From NCBI GenBank assembly GCA_042219835.1, contig JBHJMN010000019.1, positions 37,033-101,032 of the forward strand: DNA of 64,000 nucleotides. The letters run 5' to 3'. Made by a program: the position numbers and the translations under genes. Positions 38,301 to 43,967 of this stretch are shown here, in pieces (within the stretch, counting starts at the first letter, position 1; every line of letters starts with the position of its first letter). Origin of the DNA: Paenibacillus_G elgii_A. Lineage in GTDB: Bacteria; Bacillota; Bacilli; Paenibacillales; NBRC-103111. The notes under the pieces were generated by a model. It saw only the letters and a program-made list of their open reading frames with translations. It ran no database searches and had not been told where the DNA came from.

Positions 38301-41137
38301 TGCTGGGTATCGAAGGCTTGACGTTCAAGCCTTACCCGAGCGGGCACGACGCGGTGAAGTTCGATTTGACGCTTAGTGCCGTCGAGGCGGGGGACGAGCT
38401 GGAGTTTGGCCTCCGGTATGCCGGGGCGCTGTACAAGCGAGAAACGGTCGAACGGATGGCGGGCCACTTCGTCCGACTGCTTGGAGCCATTGCGGACAAC
38501 CCGCAGGCGAAGCTGGCGGAGCTGGAGATGATCACGCCGGAGGAAGCGGCTCAGCTTCAGTCGGAGTTTAACGATACGGTGGATGACCGATATCCGCAAA
38601 ACCAGACGCTGTATGCGGTCTTCGAGGAGCAGGTCGAGCGGACGCCAGATCGGATAGCCGTGGTGTTCGAGGATGATCAACTGACCTACGGCGAGCTGAA
38701 CGAGCGGGCGAACCGCGTGGCTCGCATGCTGCGGGCGCGTGGGGTCGCGGCGGATCAGCCGGTGGCGATGCTGGTGGAGCGGTCGCTGGAGATGATCGTC
38801 GGAATGCTGGCGGTGCTGAAAGCGGGCGGTGCGTATGTGCCGATCGATCCGCAGCATCCGGAGGACCGGATTCGCTTCGTGCTGGAGGATAGCGGGGCGA
38901 AGCTGCTGCTGACGCAAAGCTGGCAGCAGACCAAAGCGATGGATTTCCGCGGCGAAGTATTGTGCCTGGACGAAGCGGGGCTGTACGAAGGCCCGGCGGA
39001 GCACGGCGCGAACCTGGAGCCGGTGTCCACGGCGAACAATCTGGCATACCTGATTTACACCTCGGGAACGACGGGGCAGCCGAAAGGAGTCATGATCGAG
39101 CAGCGGAGCGTAGTGAATTTTACGCTGAGTCTGTTTGAGCCGATTTATGCGGCGCATCCGGAGTACCGGAACATGGCGCAGCTGGCGCCGTACGTGTTCG
39201 ACATGTCGGTGAAGCCGATCTACGGGGCGCTGCTGCTGGGGTTGACGCTGCACATTGTACCGGAAGAGACGCGGATGGACGGGGAGAAGCTGCTAAAGTT
39301 TTTCCGCAAGCACGATATCGACATCACGGATGCGACGCCGACGTATCTGGCGATTCTGGTACAGGCGGCTGAAGCCGGCAGCGGCGCAGCGGGCGCGAAG
39401 CACTATGTAATCGGCGGCGAGGCGTTGACGACGAAGCTCGTGAAGTCGTTCTGGTCAACGTTCGGCGAGCAGGTGAAGCTCACGAACGTGTATGGACCGA
39501 CGGAGTGTACGGTCGACTCAACGATCTACGAGGTGGAGCCGCAGCGCTTGGCGGAACTGGCGGACACGGTACCGATCGGGCGGCCGCTGCCGAACCAGAA
39601 GATCTGGATACTCGACGCAGGGCAGCGGCTTGTGCCGATCGGCGTAGCAGGCGAGCTGCACATCGGCGGAGCGGGCGTAGCGCGCGGCTATAACCGGAGG
39701 CCGGAGCTGACGGAAGAGAAGTTCGTGCCGAATCCGTACGAGACTGGTGGACGAATGTACAAGACGGGCGATTTGGCCCGCTGGCTGCCGGACGGCACGA
39801 TCGAATATTTGGGCCGGATCGACCATCAGGTGAAAATCCGCGGGTACCGGATCGAGCTGGGCGAGGTGGAAGCGCAGCTCTTGAAGGTGGAGCCTGTACA
39901 AGAGGCGATCGTTCTGGCACGGGAGGACGAAAACGGCGCGAAGCAGTTATGCGCATATTTCCTGGCAGCCCGATCCCTGACGGTAAGCGAACTCAGAGCG
40001 GCACTGTCGCGGGAAATACCGGCCTATATGATCCCTTCGTACTTTGTGCAGGTGGAGCGGATGCCGCTGACTCCGAATGGAAAGATCGACCGCAAAGCGC
40101 TGCCTGCGCCCGAAGGAAGCGTCCCGACGGGAATGGAATACGTAGCTCCGCGCACGTCGCTGGAAGCACGGTTGACGGAAATTTGGCAGGAGGTGCTCGG
40201 CCTTCCGAACATTGGGGTTCAGGATAACTTTTTCGATCTTGGCGGACATTCTTTAAAAGTTCTGCAAATGCTCCAGAAGGTTTCGGTGGAATTGGACGTT
40301 CAAGTTCCTCTGCATACGGTGTTTAAAATGCCGACCGTTGAAAATATGGCTTATGAAATCGGCAAGCGCGAGGCGGAAAAGGCATTTGGCAGCGAGGAGA
40401 ACGACATTGTACGCTTGAACGAGAAAGGACCGGTCAATGTTTTCTGCTTCCCTCCGTTGGCGGGATACGGCCTCGGGTATTACGAAATGGCAAGGCAGCT
40501 TGAAAATCATTGTGTCGTCTACGGCCTAGAGTTTATCGGGGATCGTTCTTCTCATGAGGACATGCTGGAGCAATATATCGATTCCATTCGGAGTATTCAA
40601 CAGCAAGGGCCTTATATCTTCCTGGGTTATTCGATCGGAGGCAGTCTGGCGTTCGAGGTGGCCAAGGCTATGGAGAACCGGGGATACCAAGTGTCGGATA
40701 TTATTATGATCGATACGTTAAGACGTACGGAAACGGTCGAATCCTCGCCGGAGGAAACGTCCGATCAGATCGAGCAAATACTGGCTGGGCTTTCCGACAC
40801 GTACAAATCTTACCTGACGGAACCGTCTGTTCGGGAAAAAGTGAAAAACAAAATGTACGCCTATGCTTTGTACCGGGATGGGCTGCTCAATACCGGAGCC
40901 GTTCAAGCGAACATTCACGCTTTGGTTGCCGGCGGTTCGGCTGCGGGAATCGCTGCTCCGGATGATGCTTTATTATGGCGGCAGGCTACGCTGAACCACT
41001 ATGCCGAATATGAAGTCGTCGGAAGTCACGATGTGGTGCTTGATGCCGGATTTATCGAAGAAAACGCCAAGGTTCTCCGTACTATCGTAAAAAAAGTGAT
41101 TCAGGAGACCCGCCAGTTAAATCCGACGCTTTTGTAG
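26390..41137 (+). CDS. Four-module nonribosomal peptide synthetase (C-A-T, C-A-T-E, C-A-T, C-A-T-TE)
   Basis: This is a 4915-residue assembly line; the ATG has AGGAGGA 10 bases upstream. Module 1: C (HHIISDG at residue 136), A (TSGTTG near 607), T (GGHSL near 997); pocket residues D-F-W-N-I-G-M-V-H match Thr. Module 2: C (HHIISDG near 1181), A (near 1649), T with GGDS near 2029, then epimerase (HHLAVDG near 2213); pocket D-A-W-V-I-G-A-I-C is closest to Phe-type. Module 3: C of the type accepting a D-residue (HHIIMDG near 2691), A (near 3175), T (near 3567); pocket D-V-G-E-I-S-S-I-D fits ornithine or diaminobutyrate. Module 4: C (near 3752), A (near 4224), T (near 4617), thioesterase with GYSIGG near 4746; pocket D-M-K-D-V-G-V-V-D fits Glu. 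The N-terminal C domain has no upstream module, so it probably attaches an acyl starter. Predicted backbone: acyl-Thr-D-Phe-Orn/Dab-Glu. All catalytic motifs I checked are intact. Confidence 0.93.
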   Translation: MNATPLYPLTNAQQRIWYTELMYPDTAAALLSGTVKMKGKINLDAFKQAMNLVIRQYESFRTRITSENGLPQQYVVPYEEKEFECLDLSDFKSLAEAETWLERHIRTPLKLFHSELFQFVFIKIHDEEYWLNMRIHHIISDGISIVLFGNQLCEYYIDLMNGLEPRVGEEQSFIEYIQTEQTYERSDRYQKDKAYWLEKFSYLPEMTGFKPYNPLSLSTAANRKEFIVDQTLYNDVKVFCQEHQISLFHLFMAAMYIYMNKATTQQDITIGTAYGNRTTKKEKNMMGMLVSTVTARAFVDPEADLMSFLQRVVKEQLSVLRHQRYPYNQLIQDLREIHRNQDLQRLFGISINYRPVSWVDLDGVRIQTDYDFCGDEVNDFILHIVEMLDEQQLVLHMDYRIHLFEENEIVSIVQHLLAIIENTIRDPYQKISGISLIGDDEKQKVLTLFNDSAADYPREKTIHGLFEEQAARTPEHVAVRFEDRQMTYGELNERANRLARTLRAEGIVADSLVGIVADRSVEMIVGLLAILKAGGAYVPVDPEYPEERIQYMLEDSGVRLLLLQHHLKGRIPFGGKLVDLDDPAVYREDETNLEPASGPNHLAYVIYTSGTTGKPKGTLIEHKNVVRLLFNSKNLFDFNASDTWTLFHSFCFDFSVWEMYGALLYGGTLIVVPQLTAKSPAQFLQLLKARKVTVLNQTPTYFYQLLQEELMSPGNELKLRKVIFGGEALSPSLLKDWKTKYPDTRLINMYGITETTVHVTYKEITEVEIAQGKSNIGQPIPTLRAYVLDEWRRPQAIGIPGELYVAGDGLARGYLNRTDLTAEKFVDNPFEPGKRMYRTGDLVRWLPDGSIEYLGRIDQQVKIRGYRIELGEVEAQLLKTNSVQEVVVIAREDEAGQKYLCAYFVADCELTVSELRGALSQELPGYMIPSYFVQLERMPLTPNGKLDRRALPAPEGTLQTGTEYVAPRTSTEAKLAQIWQELLGLQRIGVKDHFFDIGGHSLRATLLTARIHKEMNGSLSLRDVFQAPTIEQMAQLFVSRERLAYASIPAVGESAYYPVSSAQKRLYVLRQLEGGDIVYNMPGVMTVEGALDRGRFEDAFRQLILRHEALRTSFEVVDGEPVQRVHSSVAFAVGYAQAGQEEAEERLRGFVRAFDLDQAPLLRVELVQLEQERHLLLFDMHHIISDGVSIGILTEELVRLYGGEELPPLRIQYKDYAAWQQAELPSETMGKQEAYWLDVFSGEIPVLDLPTDYRRPAVKSFAGDTFEFVIGKRRSEGLRTIAAQTGATMYMVLLAVYTTLLSKYSGQEDIIVGSPIAGRPHAELESMVGMFVNTLAIRTYLAGEKTFGDYVREVKETSLKAYENQDYPFEALVEKLDVKRDLSRNALFDTMLALQNTVPGKQEIEGLQFKAYPHRSHVSKFDLTLNVEEDEEELVCFFEYARALYKPETVERMTMHLLQVIDAVIGAPQTKLSSIEIITAEEKSRILDAWGDTKADYPQEKTVHQLFEEQAERAPERIAVVFEESRLTYRELNQQANRLARMLRAEGVQAGQLVGLMTERSIETIVGLFGILKAGGAYVPIDPEYPEERIRYMLEDSGAKLLLTQQRLRERASFAGKLALLDDEEIYDDDSSNLEPIAGPHDLAYVIYTSGTTGKPKGVLVEHRGLCNLKPFFERTLRVNERDKVVQFASLSFDASCWETLMALFNGATLCIPSAATILDYPLFVGFMNDNGITTAVLPPAYATYLEPDSLPALKRLITGGSASSTELVRKWRDKVEYFNAYGPTEDSICTTIWADSAGTMDDRSVSIGHPIFNHRIYIVDAHRHLQPVGVPGELCIAGVGLARGYLNRADLTAEKFVDNPFEPGERMYRTGDLARWLPDGSIEYLGRIDHQVKIRGYRIELAEVEAKLLNADSVQEAIVLAHEGEGGQKDLCAYFVAGRTLTVSELRAALTVELPGYMIPSYFVQLERMPLTPNGKVDRKALPAPEGNMRTGAEYVAPRTPAEQALASVWQGVLGVRTIGIHDNFFELGGDSIKAIQVSSRLLQAGYKLEMKDLFKHPTVAELSPHLQAASRIAEQREVSGATKLMPIQHWFFKRQTADLHHFNQAVMLHRKEGFNEAALRLAVRAMAEHHDALRLVFRQAEHGIEAWNRRADEGELYSLDVFDFTGEADCAAIVEAKASEIQSGISLSEGPLMKLGLFRCADGDHLLIAIHHLAVDGVSWRILFEDLTAGYEQAASGQTADGLAIRLPHKTDSFKLWAERLSLYANSPAMESERAYWRQLRQTKTEPLPKDDAQERALVRDSETITIRWTEKETEQLLKQAHRAYNTETNDLLLAALGMAVHEWSGIGQVLVNLEGHGREPIIPDIDITRTVGWFTSQYPVVLDMGADQDVSRRIKRVKEELRQIPHKGIGFGILSYLTALEEDSSLEVKPDISFNYLGQFDQDLSTNGLQVSPYSTGMAMSGNAERHCALDINGMIAGDALTLTIGYSGKQYRRETMERFSGLLRASLQEIIRHCVTKERTELTPSDVLLKGLAIEELDALVEQAGHIGDIENVYKLTPMQKGMLFHSLLEPDSGAYFEQAAFDLRGTFDVETFAKSLDALVQRHDVLRTNFYNGWKDLPLQIVYRNKKRGFAYEDLRGMDEAERNAYIEAYAAEDKARGFDLTQDELLRVSILRTGEEAYRMLWSFHHIIMDGWCLPLITQEVFEHYFAIRERRQPSLAPTLPYSRYIEWLDRQDDEEASRYWLGYLEDYEQHTTLPFASLTGKEKGYVSEQFECDLGMELTRRIEEAAKQHQVTVNTLMQAVWGLMLQKYNGQRDVVFGSVVSGRPTEIPGIESMIGLFINTIPVRVRTEEHATFAEAVKKLQEQYLASHAYHTYPLYEIQAQAGQKLPLITHIMVFENYPVEQQMLQLGSGSPADFEITDAEMFEQTSYDFNLIVLPGEAFRIVFRYNASVYEPASIERIQRHLVHMLNQIANDPHIKLSELELITPEEKALIRSIGETATTDYPKNKTLQQLFEEQAERAPDAVAVVFGDKQLTYGELNDRANRLAGTLRSGGIGRESIVGILVDRSVDLLVGVLGVWKAGGAYVPLDPDYPSDRVAFMLKDSGASVLLTQTHLKNHSQAWLEDESALQRVLCLDDEQSYGGDAVNGPNDVNVPDTSEPQDLAYVIYTSGTTGRPKGVMIEHRSLVNTAAAYRREYRLDQFPVRLLQLASFSFDVFVGDIARTLYNGGTMVICPKDDRIDPARLYGWIRDCQITIFESTPALIVPFMEYVWEQGLDMNSLQLLITSSDSCSVADYRVLQERYGSQFRIINSYGVTEAAIDSSFYDEPLAKLPATGNVPIGKAWLNARFYIVDAQLKPVPVGVLGELCIGGVGVARGYLNRPELTEEKFADSPFVPGERLYRTGDLARWMADGNVDFIGRIDHQAKIRGYRIEIGEVESQLLKVVAVRKAVVIVREDGNGQKALCAYFTADGRLQANELRSALAQELPGYMIPSYFVQMERLPLTPNGKIDRKALPAPEGSASGGSEYTAPRTPLEAKLVRIWQEVLGLEKVGVKDNFFELGGHSLRATTLVSKVHKEMNVEFPLRDVFRCVTVEEMAQAIARMEERLYVSIPKIEEKEYYALSSAQKRLFILHQLEGAEQSYNMPGVMMVEGLLDRHRLEKAFRQLIRRHETLRTGFETVNGEPVQRVHPEVTFAAAYVEAREEDAAKHVRSFVRAFDLQQPPLLRVGLIELGAERHLLMLDMHHIISDGVSTNILIEEFVRLYEGAELPPLRIQYKDYAAWQQAEVRSERMNRQEAYWLDVFHGEIPVLDLPTDYPRPAVRSFEGDTVTFAVGQAGSERLRQLAAQTGSTLYMVLLAAYMTLLHKYTGQEDVIVGTPVAGRSHADLEPVIGMFVNTLAVRSYPAGEKTFLGYLQEIREHALKAYEHQDYPFEELVEKLNVKRDMSRSALFDTMFVLENMEEGVLGIEGLTFKPYPSGHDAVKFDLTLSAVEAGDELEFGLRYAGALYKRETVERMAGHFVRLLGAIADNPQAKLAELEMITPEEAAQLQSEFNDTVDDRYPQNQTLYAVFEEQVERTPDRIAVVFEDDQLTYGELNERANRVARMLRARGVAADQPVAMLVERSLEMIVGMLAVLKAGGAYVPIDPQHPEDRIRFVLEDSGAKLLLTQSWQQTKAMDFRGEVLCLDEAGLYEGPAEHGANLEPVSTANNLAYLIYTSGTTGQPKGVMIEQRSVVNFTLSLFEPIYAAHPEYRNMAQLAPYVFDMSVKPIYGALLLGLTLHIVPEETRMDGEKLLKFFRKHDIDITDATPTYLAILVQAAEAGSGAAGAKHYVIGGEALTTKLVKSFWSTFGEQVKLTNVYGPTECTVDSTIYEVEPQRLAELADTVPIGRPLPNQKIWILDAGQRLVPIGVAGELHIGGAGVARGYNRRPELTEEKFVPNPYETGGRMYKTGDLARWLPDGTIEYLGRIDHQVKIRGYRIELGEVEAQLLKVEPVQEAIVLAREDENGAKQLCAYFLAARSLTVSELRAALSREIPAYMIPSYFVQVERMPLTPNGKIDRKALPAPEGSVPTGMEYVAPRTSLEARLTEIWQEVLGLPNIGVQDNFFDLGGHSLKVLQMLQKVSVELDVQVPLHTVFKMPTVENMAYEIGKREAEKAFGSEENDIVRLNEKGPVNVFCFPPLAGYGLGYYEMARQLENHCVVYGLEFIGDRSSHEDMLEQYIDSIRSIQQQGPYIFLGYSIGGSLAFEVAKAMENRGYQVSDIIMIDTLRRTETVESSPEETSDQIEQILAGLSDTYKSYLTEPSVREKVKNKMYAYALYRDGLLNTGAVQANIHALVAGGSAAGIAAPDDALLWRQATLNHYAEYEVVGSHDVVLDAGFIEENAKVLRTIVKKVIQETRQLNPTLL

Positions 41138-41181
41138 CAAACGGATTTGTAACGTGTCGGCGTTTCCGTGGAGCAGAGAAA

Positions 41182-41214
41182 GAAAAAAGCCGACGGACAA
41201 GTGATCCGTCGGCT
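41182..41214 (-). terminator. Intrinsic terminator facing the acetyltransferase remnant
   Basis: AGCCGACGGA (41188-41197) pairs with TCCGTCGGCT (41205-41214). On the minus strand it is followed by TTTTTTC, so it terminates leftward transcription. It could weakly serve the synthetase gene too, since no other hairpin follows its stop. Confidence 0.75.
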
Positions 41215-41244
41215 AGAACGATAAGTCACCCGTTAGGGTGGTTG

Positions 41245-41553
41245 TTATATTTTAATGATGGCTATCATAACATCTCCGTCTTCGTCCATACCGACGTCAA
41301 CGAAACCAAAGCTGGCGTAGAAGTCTTTCGCTACAGGATTATTGGGATTGTAGCAGATCTCGATTTCTTCCAATCCATCTGTCTGTCTAATTTCATCAAG
41401 GGCCAGCAGTAAAGCTTTGCGCCCAATACCTTTGTTTTGACTCCACAAGCGACCACATATTTTCTGATACATAATCGTATTGGTCCTCAGCTACGAGAAG
41501 TCACAAACCTCTTCATAATTGTTCTTATCCACATCTGTTAAGGTTATATTCAT
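41245..41553 (-). pseudogene. Decayed GNAT acetyltransferase (PaiA/spermidine acetyltransferase-like)
   Basis: The C-terminal half is open (from about 41472: GIGRKALLLALDEIRQTDG, then NPNNPVAKDFYASFGFVDVG), a GNAT acetyl-CoA site and end. An ATG at 41553 with GGAG upstream starts the matching N-terminus (MNITLTDVDKNNYEEVCDF) but meets a TAG after 20 codons. A second frame then reads AEDQYDYVSENMWSLVESK, the next part of the same family. The middle of the domain is missing. Frameshifts plus an internal deletion make this a nonfunctional remnant. Confidence 0.75.
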
Positions 41554-41599
41554 TTTATGCTACATCTCCTTCTGCATCGTGCAACTTTTAGAACGGCTG

Positions 41600-41642
41600 C
41601 GTTTGGCGCGCGAAAAATATAAAAATATGATCGCGCCAAACG
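41600..41642. repeat. 11-bp inverted repeat around an AT-rich loop
   Basis: CGTTTGGCGCG (41600-41610) and CGCGCCAAACG (41632-41642) are perfect inverted copies around 21 A/T-rich bases. It lies between the acetyltransferase remnant and the 3' end of the aminoglycoside gene. It could be a leftward terminator without a clean U-tract, or a relic of a mobile element. Confidence 0.5.
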
Positions 41643-41703
41643 CCAAGCGTGGCGTGCCAATTGCACCAGTGCTGCGTCAGCGTCGGGCATTGGAGGATGG
41701 CAT

Positions 41704-42474
41704 TTAAAATGGAATTTGTTCCGTGATAAATGCATAGTCACGCTCTTCCGCCCACTCTTGCAGGCCGCTCCAGAAAGCCTCGCACGTCAGGAAGACGCGG
41801 TCCGGGTCGGATAGCTCGCCGGACAGCACGAGCTGTGCCAGCGCATCAAAGCCTTCCGGCCGGTCGGGCAGGGTCATTGCTTCGGGAATGACCTTGGCTC
41901 CCGTAGAGTAGGTCGTCCGATGATGCAGCCCGATGAGCATCGCGGCGTATTGCGCGGTCTCCATGGCCAGATAAGGCAGGTACGTCCGCGGGCCTTGGGC
42001 GTTGGCATTGCGCCATTTGCCGGCGAATTCGAACATTTCGCCGACCAGAATGCCGCGGATGCTTTCGCGGAAATCGGCTTCGTCCGGCGACTGGACCGCC
42101 GCTATCAGGTCATCGAAAAAGCCGTCCGGGTCGTACAGCGGCAGAGCCGTAAGGAAGGCGCCGTGGGATAAGGGCCATGAATCTTCGACGGTCTTCGCGT
42201 ACTTCAGCAGCTCCTCCTCGCTGTACACGTTTACCTCCGCTTTCCAGACGCCGGCCGCCCATTCGTGGCTGAAGTCGATCGGTTCTTCTTCGTCTTCCGT
42301 GTGGAGAACGCAAAGCATCTCGGTGTCGGAGTAAGGTCCGTCGGTGCCTCGCGCCATAGAGCCGTAGAGGCCGATCGCTTTTATTTTGTCGCCGTACACC
42401 TGTTTAAGCCGGTCAGCAATGTTATGGGCAATGGCCCATCGTTCTTCTTTGGTTACCGCCTGTGGTCCGTTCAT
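41704..42474 (-). CDS. ANT(4')-type aminoglycoside nucleotidyltransferase
   Basis: This 256-residue protein closely follows the pattern of kanamycin nucleotidyltransferase along its whole length, including MNGPQAVTKEERW at the start, GLYGSMARGTDGPYSDTEM with the GS and metal-binding acidic residues, HEWAAGVWKAEVN, EMFEFAGKWRN, AMLIGLHHRTTYST and EQIPF at the end. Enzymes of this group transfer AMP to the 4'-OH of aminoglycosides. The ATG at 42474 has AAGGAGC at 10 bases; the longer upstream frame was rejected. There are no insertion sequences or resistance genes around it, so it looks chromosomal and intrinsic. Actual substrate range is unknown. Confidence 0.88.
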   Translation of the reverse strand: MNGPQAVTKEERWAIAHNIADRLKQVYGDKIKAIGLYGSMARGTDGPYSDTEMLCVLHTEDEEEPIDFSHEWAAGVWKAEVNVYSEEELLKYAKTVEDSWPLSHGAFLTALPLYDPDGFFDDLIAAVQSPDEADFRESIRGILVGEMFEFAGKWRNANAQGPRTYLPYLAMETAQYAAMLIGLHHRTTYSTGAKVIPEAMTLPDRPEGFDALAQLVLSGELSDPDRVFLTCEAFWSGLQEWAEERDYAFITEQIPF

Positions 42475-42658
42475 TCGTTTGCACGCTCCTTGATAAAAAT
42501 AATGTTTGTTTCGCGCACTGCTTCGAACGGAGGCGGCGGTCCCCGGGGTTAACGGGGGACTTTTAGGCGAGGCATAAGTATCGATCTCCTTTTGGCAAAA
42601 ATGTACGATTGTCTTATTCTTACGCGCGAGAGGGGAATAAGGTTTCAACAAAATCCGG

Positions 42659-43192
42659 CTATGCTTTTCTCGGCCAGAAGGTATAGCTGAAGCTCCATAT
42701 AAAGTCGATCCCCAGTATGACCGCCCAGAGCGAGATCATGCTCCACAACTCCGTCGTCCGGCTTTCGTCGTCGATGAACCAGATCATGCCGAGCAGAATC
42801 ACGCTGCCGATGATCCAGGCCAGCAGGTGAAGAAACCACGTCTGCCGCTCGCGGCGGGCATGGGCGGCGCCGTGCTTGGGCTTCGGTTCGGGCGCCGGAG
42901 CCCCTGCGAACCGGTGTGCGAACCGTTTGTCGGCCCACCGGATCATCCGGTGGCCGAAGGCGACGGATACGCCGATATAGACGGCGGCGAGGCTGTGTAT
43001 GAAGCTGGCGGTCGCCCCGTTGCGCAAATCAATGACGGTCGCGATTATCAGGACCAGATCGACCACCGGCGTGGCGATCAGCAAAAGCGCTCCGATTGGT
43101 TTCATGCCCAAAATATAGCGGAAGACAAGTCCGGCGACGACAAACACCCAGAAGCCAATTTCACAACCGATAATAAATGCGGCTATCGTCAT
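42659..43192 (-). CDS. Membrane protein of unknown function, about five membrane segments
   Basis: This is a 177-residue integral membrane protein. Hydrophobic stretches occur at residues 3-30, 33-55 and 62-80. After a charged, Pro-rich cytoplasmic loop (APAPEPKPKHGAAHARRERQ), two more follow near 118-137 and 148-168. AAAGGAC precedes the ATG. It is divergent from the TetR gene at 43296 and is probably its target. I do not recognise the family. Confidence 0.75.
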   Translation of the reverse strand: MTIAAFIIGCEIGFWVFVVAGLVFRYILGMKPIGALLLIATPVVDLVLIIATVIDLRNGATASFIHSLAAVYIGVSVAFGHRMIRWADKRFAHRFAGAPAPEPKPKHGAAHARRERQTWFLHLLAWIIGSVILLGMIWFIDDESRTTELWSMISLWAVILGIDFIWSFSYTFWPRKA

Positions 43193-43259
43193 ACAGTCAG
43201 TCCTTTCTTTTCTTTTTTTGATACACTTGTATTGCTAAGCAGGGTTTATTTTAGCATTG

Positions 43260-43289
43260 TTGTATTAAAAAAAACAACCGTGCTATAAT
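43260..43289 (+). promoter_or_regulatory. Promoter of the second TetR gene, giving a leaderless message
   Basis: TTGTAT (43260-43265) and TATAAT (43284-43289) are 18 bases apart. The expected transcription start falls on or next to the ATG at 43296, and no Shine-Dalgarno sequence is present. Confidence 0.65.
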
Positions 43290-43295
43290 CGAGAC

Positions 43296-43889
43296 ATGCC
43301 TAAAATCGTAAACCATGAAGAGCGACGAGAGCAGTTGGCGGAAGCGGTGTGGCGGATTATTCGCCGGGAAGGGCTGGAAGGGGTCAGCGTTCGTAGTGTC
43401 GCCGAGGAAGCCGGGATGTCTCTTGGCTCGCTGCGTCATTACTTCGATTCGCAATCGGCTTTATTGGCTTTCTCCATGCGGCTGGTCGCCGAACGGATAA
43501 AAAAACGTATACAGTCGCTTCCGCAGGACGGCGATCCCCGGAAAAATATCGAAACGCTGATCGGTCAAATCGTGCCGCTGGACGAAGACCGCTTGGCGGA
43601 AAGTCAAATCTGGATGGCCTTTTCGACTTTTGCTTTGACCGAGCCGTGCTTGAGGCCGCTGAGCCGGGAAATCCACGACTCGCTGCGGGACGTGTTCCGT
43701 AACATCTTCGAAACTCTCGCCCAATCGCAGCTGCTGAAGCCGGGCCTTGACACGGAGCTGGAAGCGAAGCGGTTCCACGCGTTGGTGGACGGATTGCTCG
43801 TACACGGCGTCATCGCGTCCGAGGTCATGCGTGCGGAAGAAATTGCGGGGATCATTGCGCGGCATCTGAACAGCTTGCTTGTGCCGTAA
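43296..43889 (+). CDS. TetR family transcriptional regulator
   Basis: This is a repressor of 197 residues with an N-terminal HTH (VSVRSVAEEAGMSLGSLRHY, residues 28-47) and a helical C-terminal domain like that of BetI/PksA-type regulators. The ATG directly follows a consensus -10 box by 6 bases, so the mRNA probably has no leader. The next in-frame ATG would remove part of the HTH. It is divergent from a membrane protein that it likely controls. Confidence 0.9.
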   Translation: MPKIVNHEERREQLAEAVWRIIRREGLEGVSVRSVAEEAGMSLGSLRHYFDSQSALLAFSMRLVAERIKKRIQSLPQDGDPRKNIETLIGQIVPLDEDRLAESQIWMAFSTFALTEPCLRPLSREIHDSLRDVFRNIFETLAQSQLLKPGLDTELEAKRFHALVDGLLVHGVIASEVMRAEEIAGIIARHLNSLLVP

Positions 43890-43913
43890 CGCGGTTGCTG
43901 TCAGAAAGTATAG

Positions 43914-43940
43914 AGAGCCTGTCTCGGAGACAGGCTCTTT
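43914..43940. terminator. Bidirectional terminator between tetR and pdxK
   Basis: AGAGCCTGTCT (43914-43924) pairs with AGACAGGCTCT (43928-43938) around CGG, followed by TT rightward. It lies between convergent genes. Confidence 0.7.
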
Positions 43941-43967
43941 GAGTATGGAGAAACATGAATTCACGGC

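Noticed and set aside
37715..39253. 512-codon minus-strand frame inside the synthetase
   Set aside because: Antisense of an intact C-A module; low-complexity His/Arg/Gln composition.
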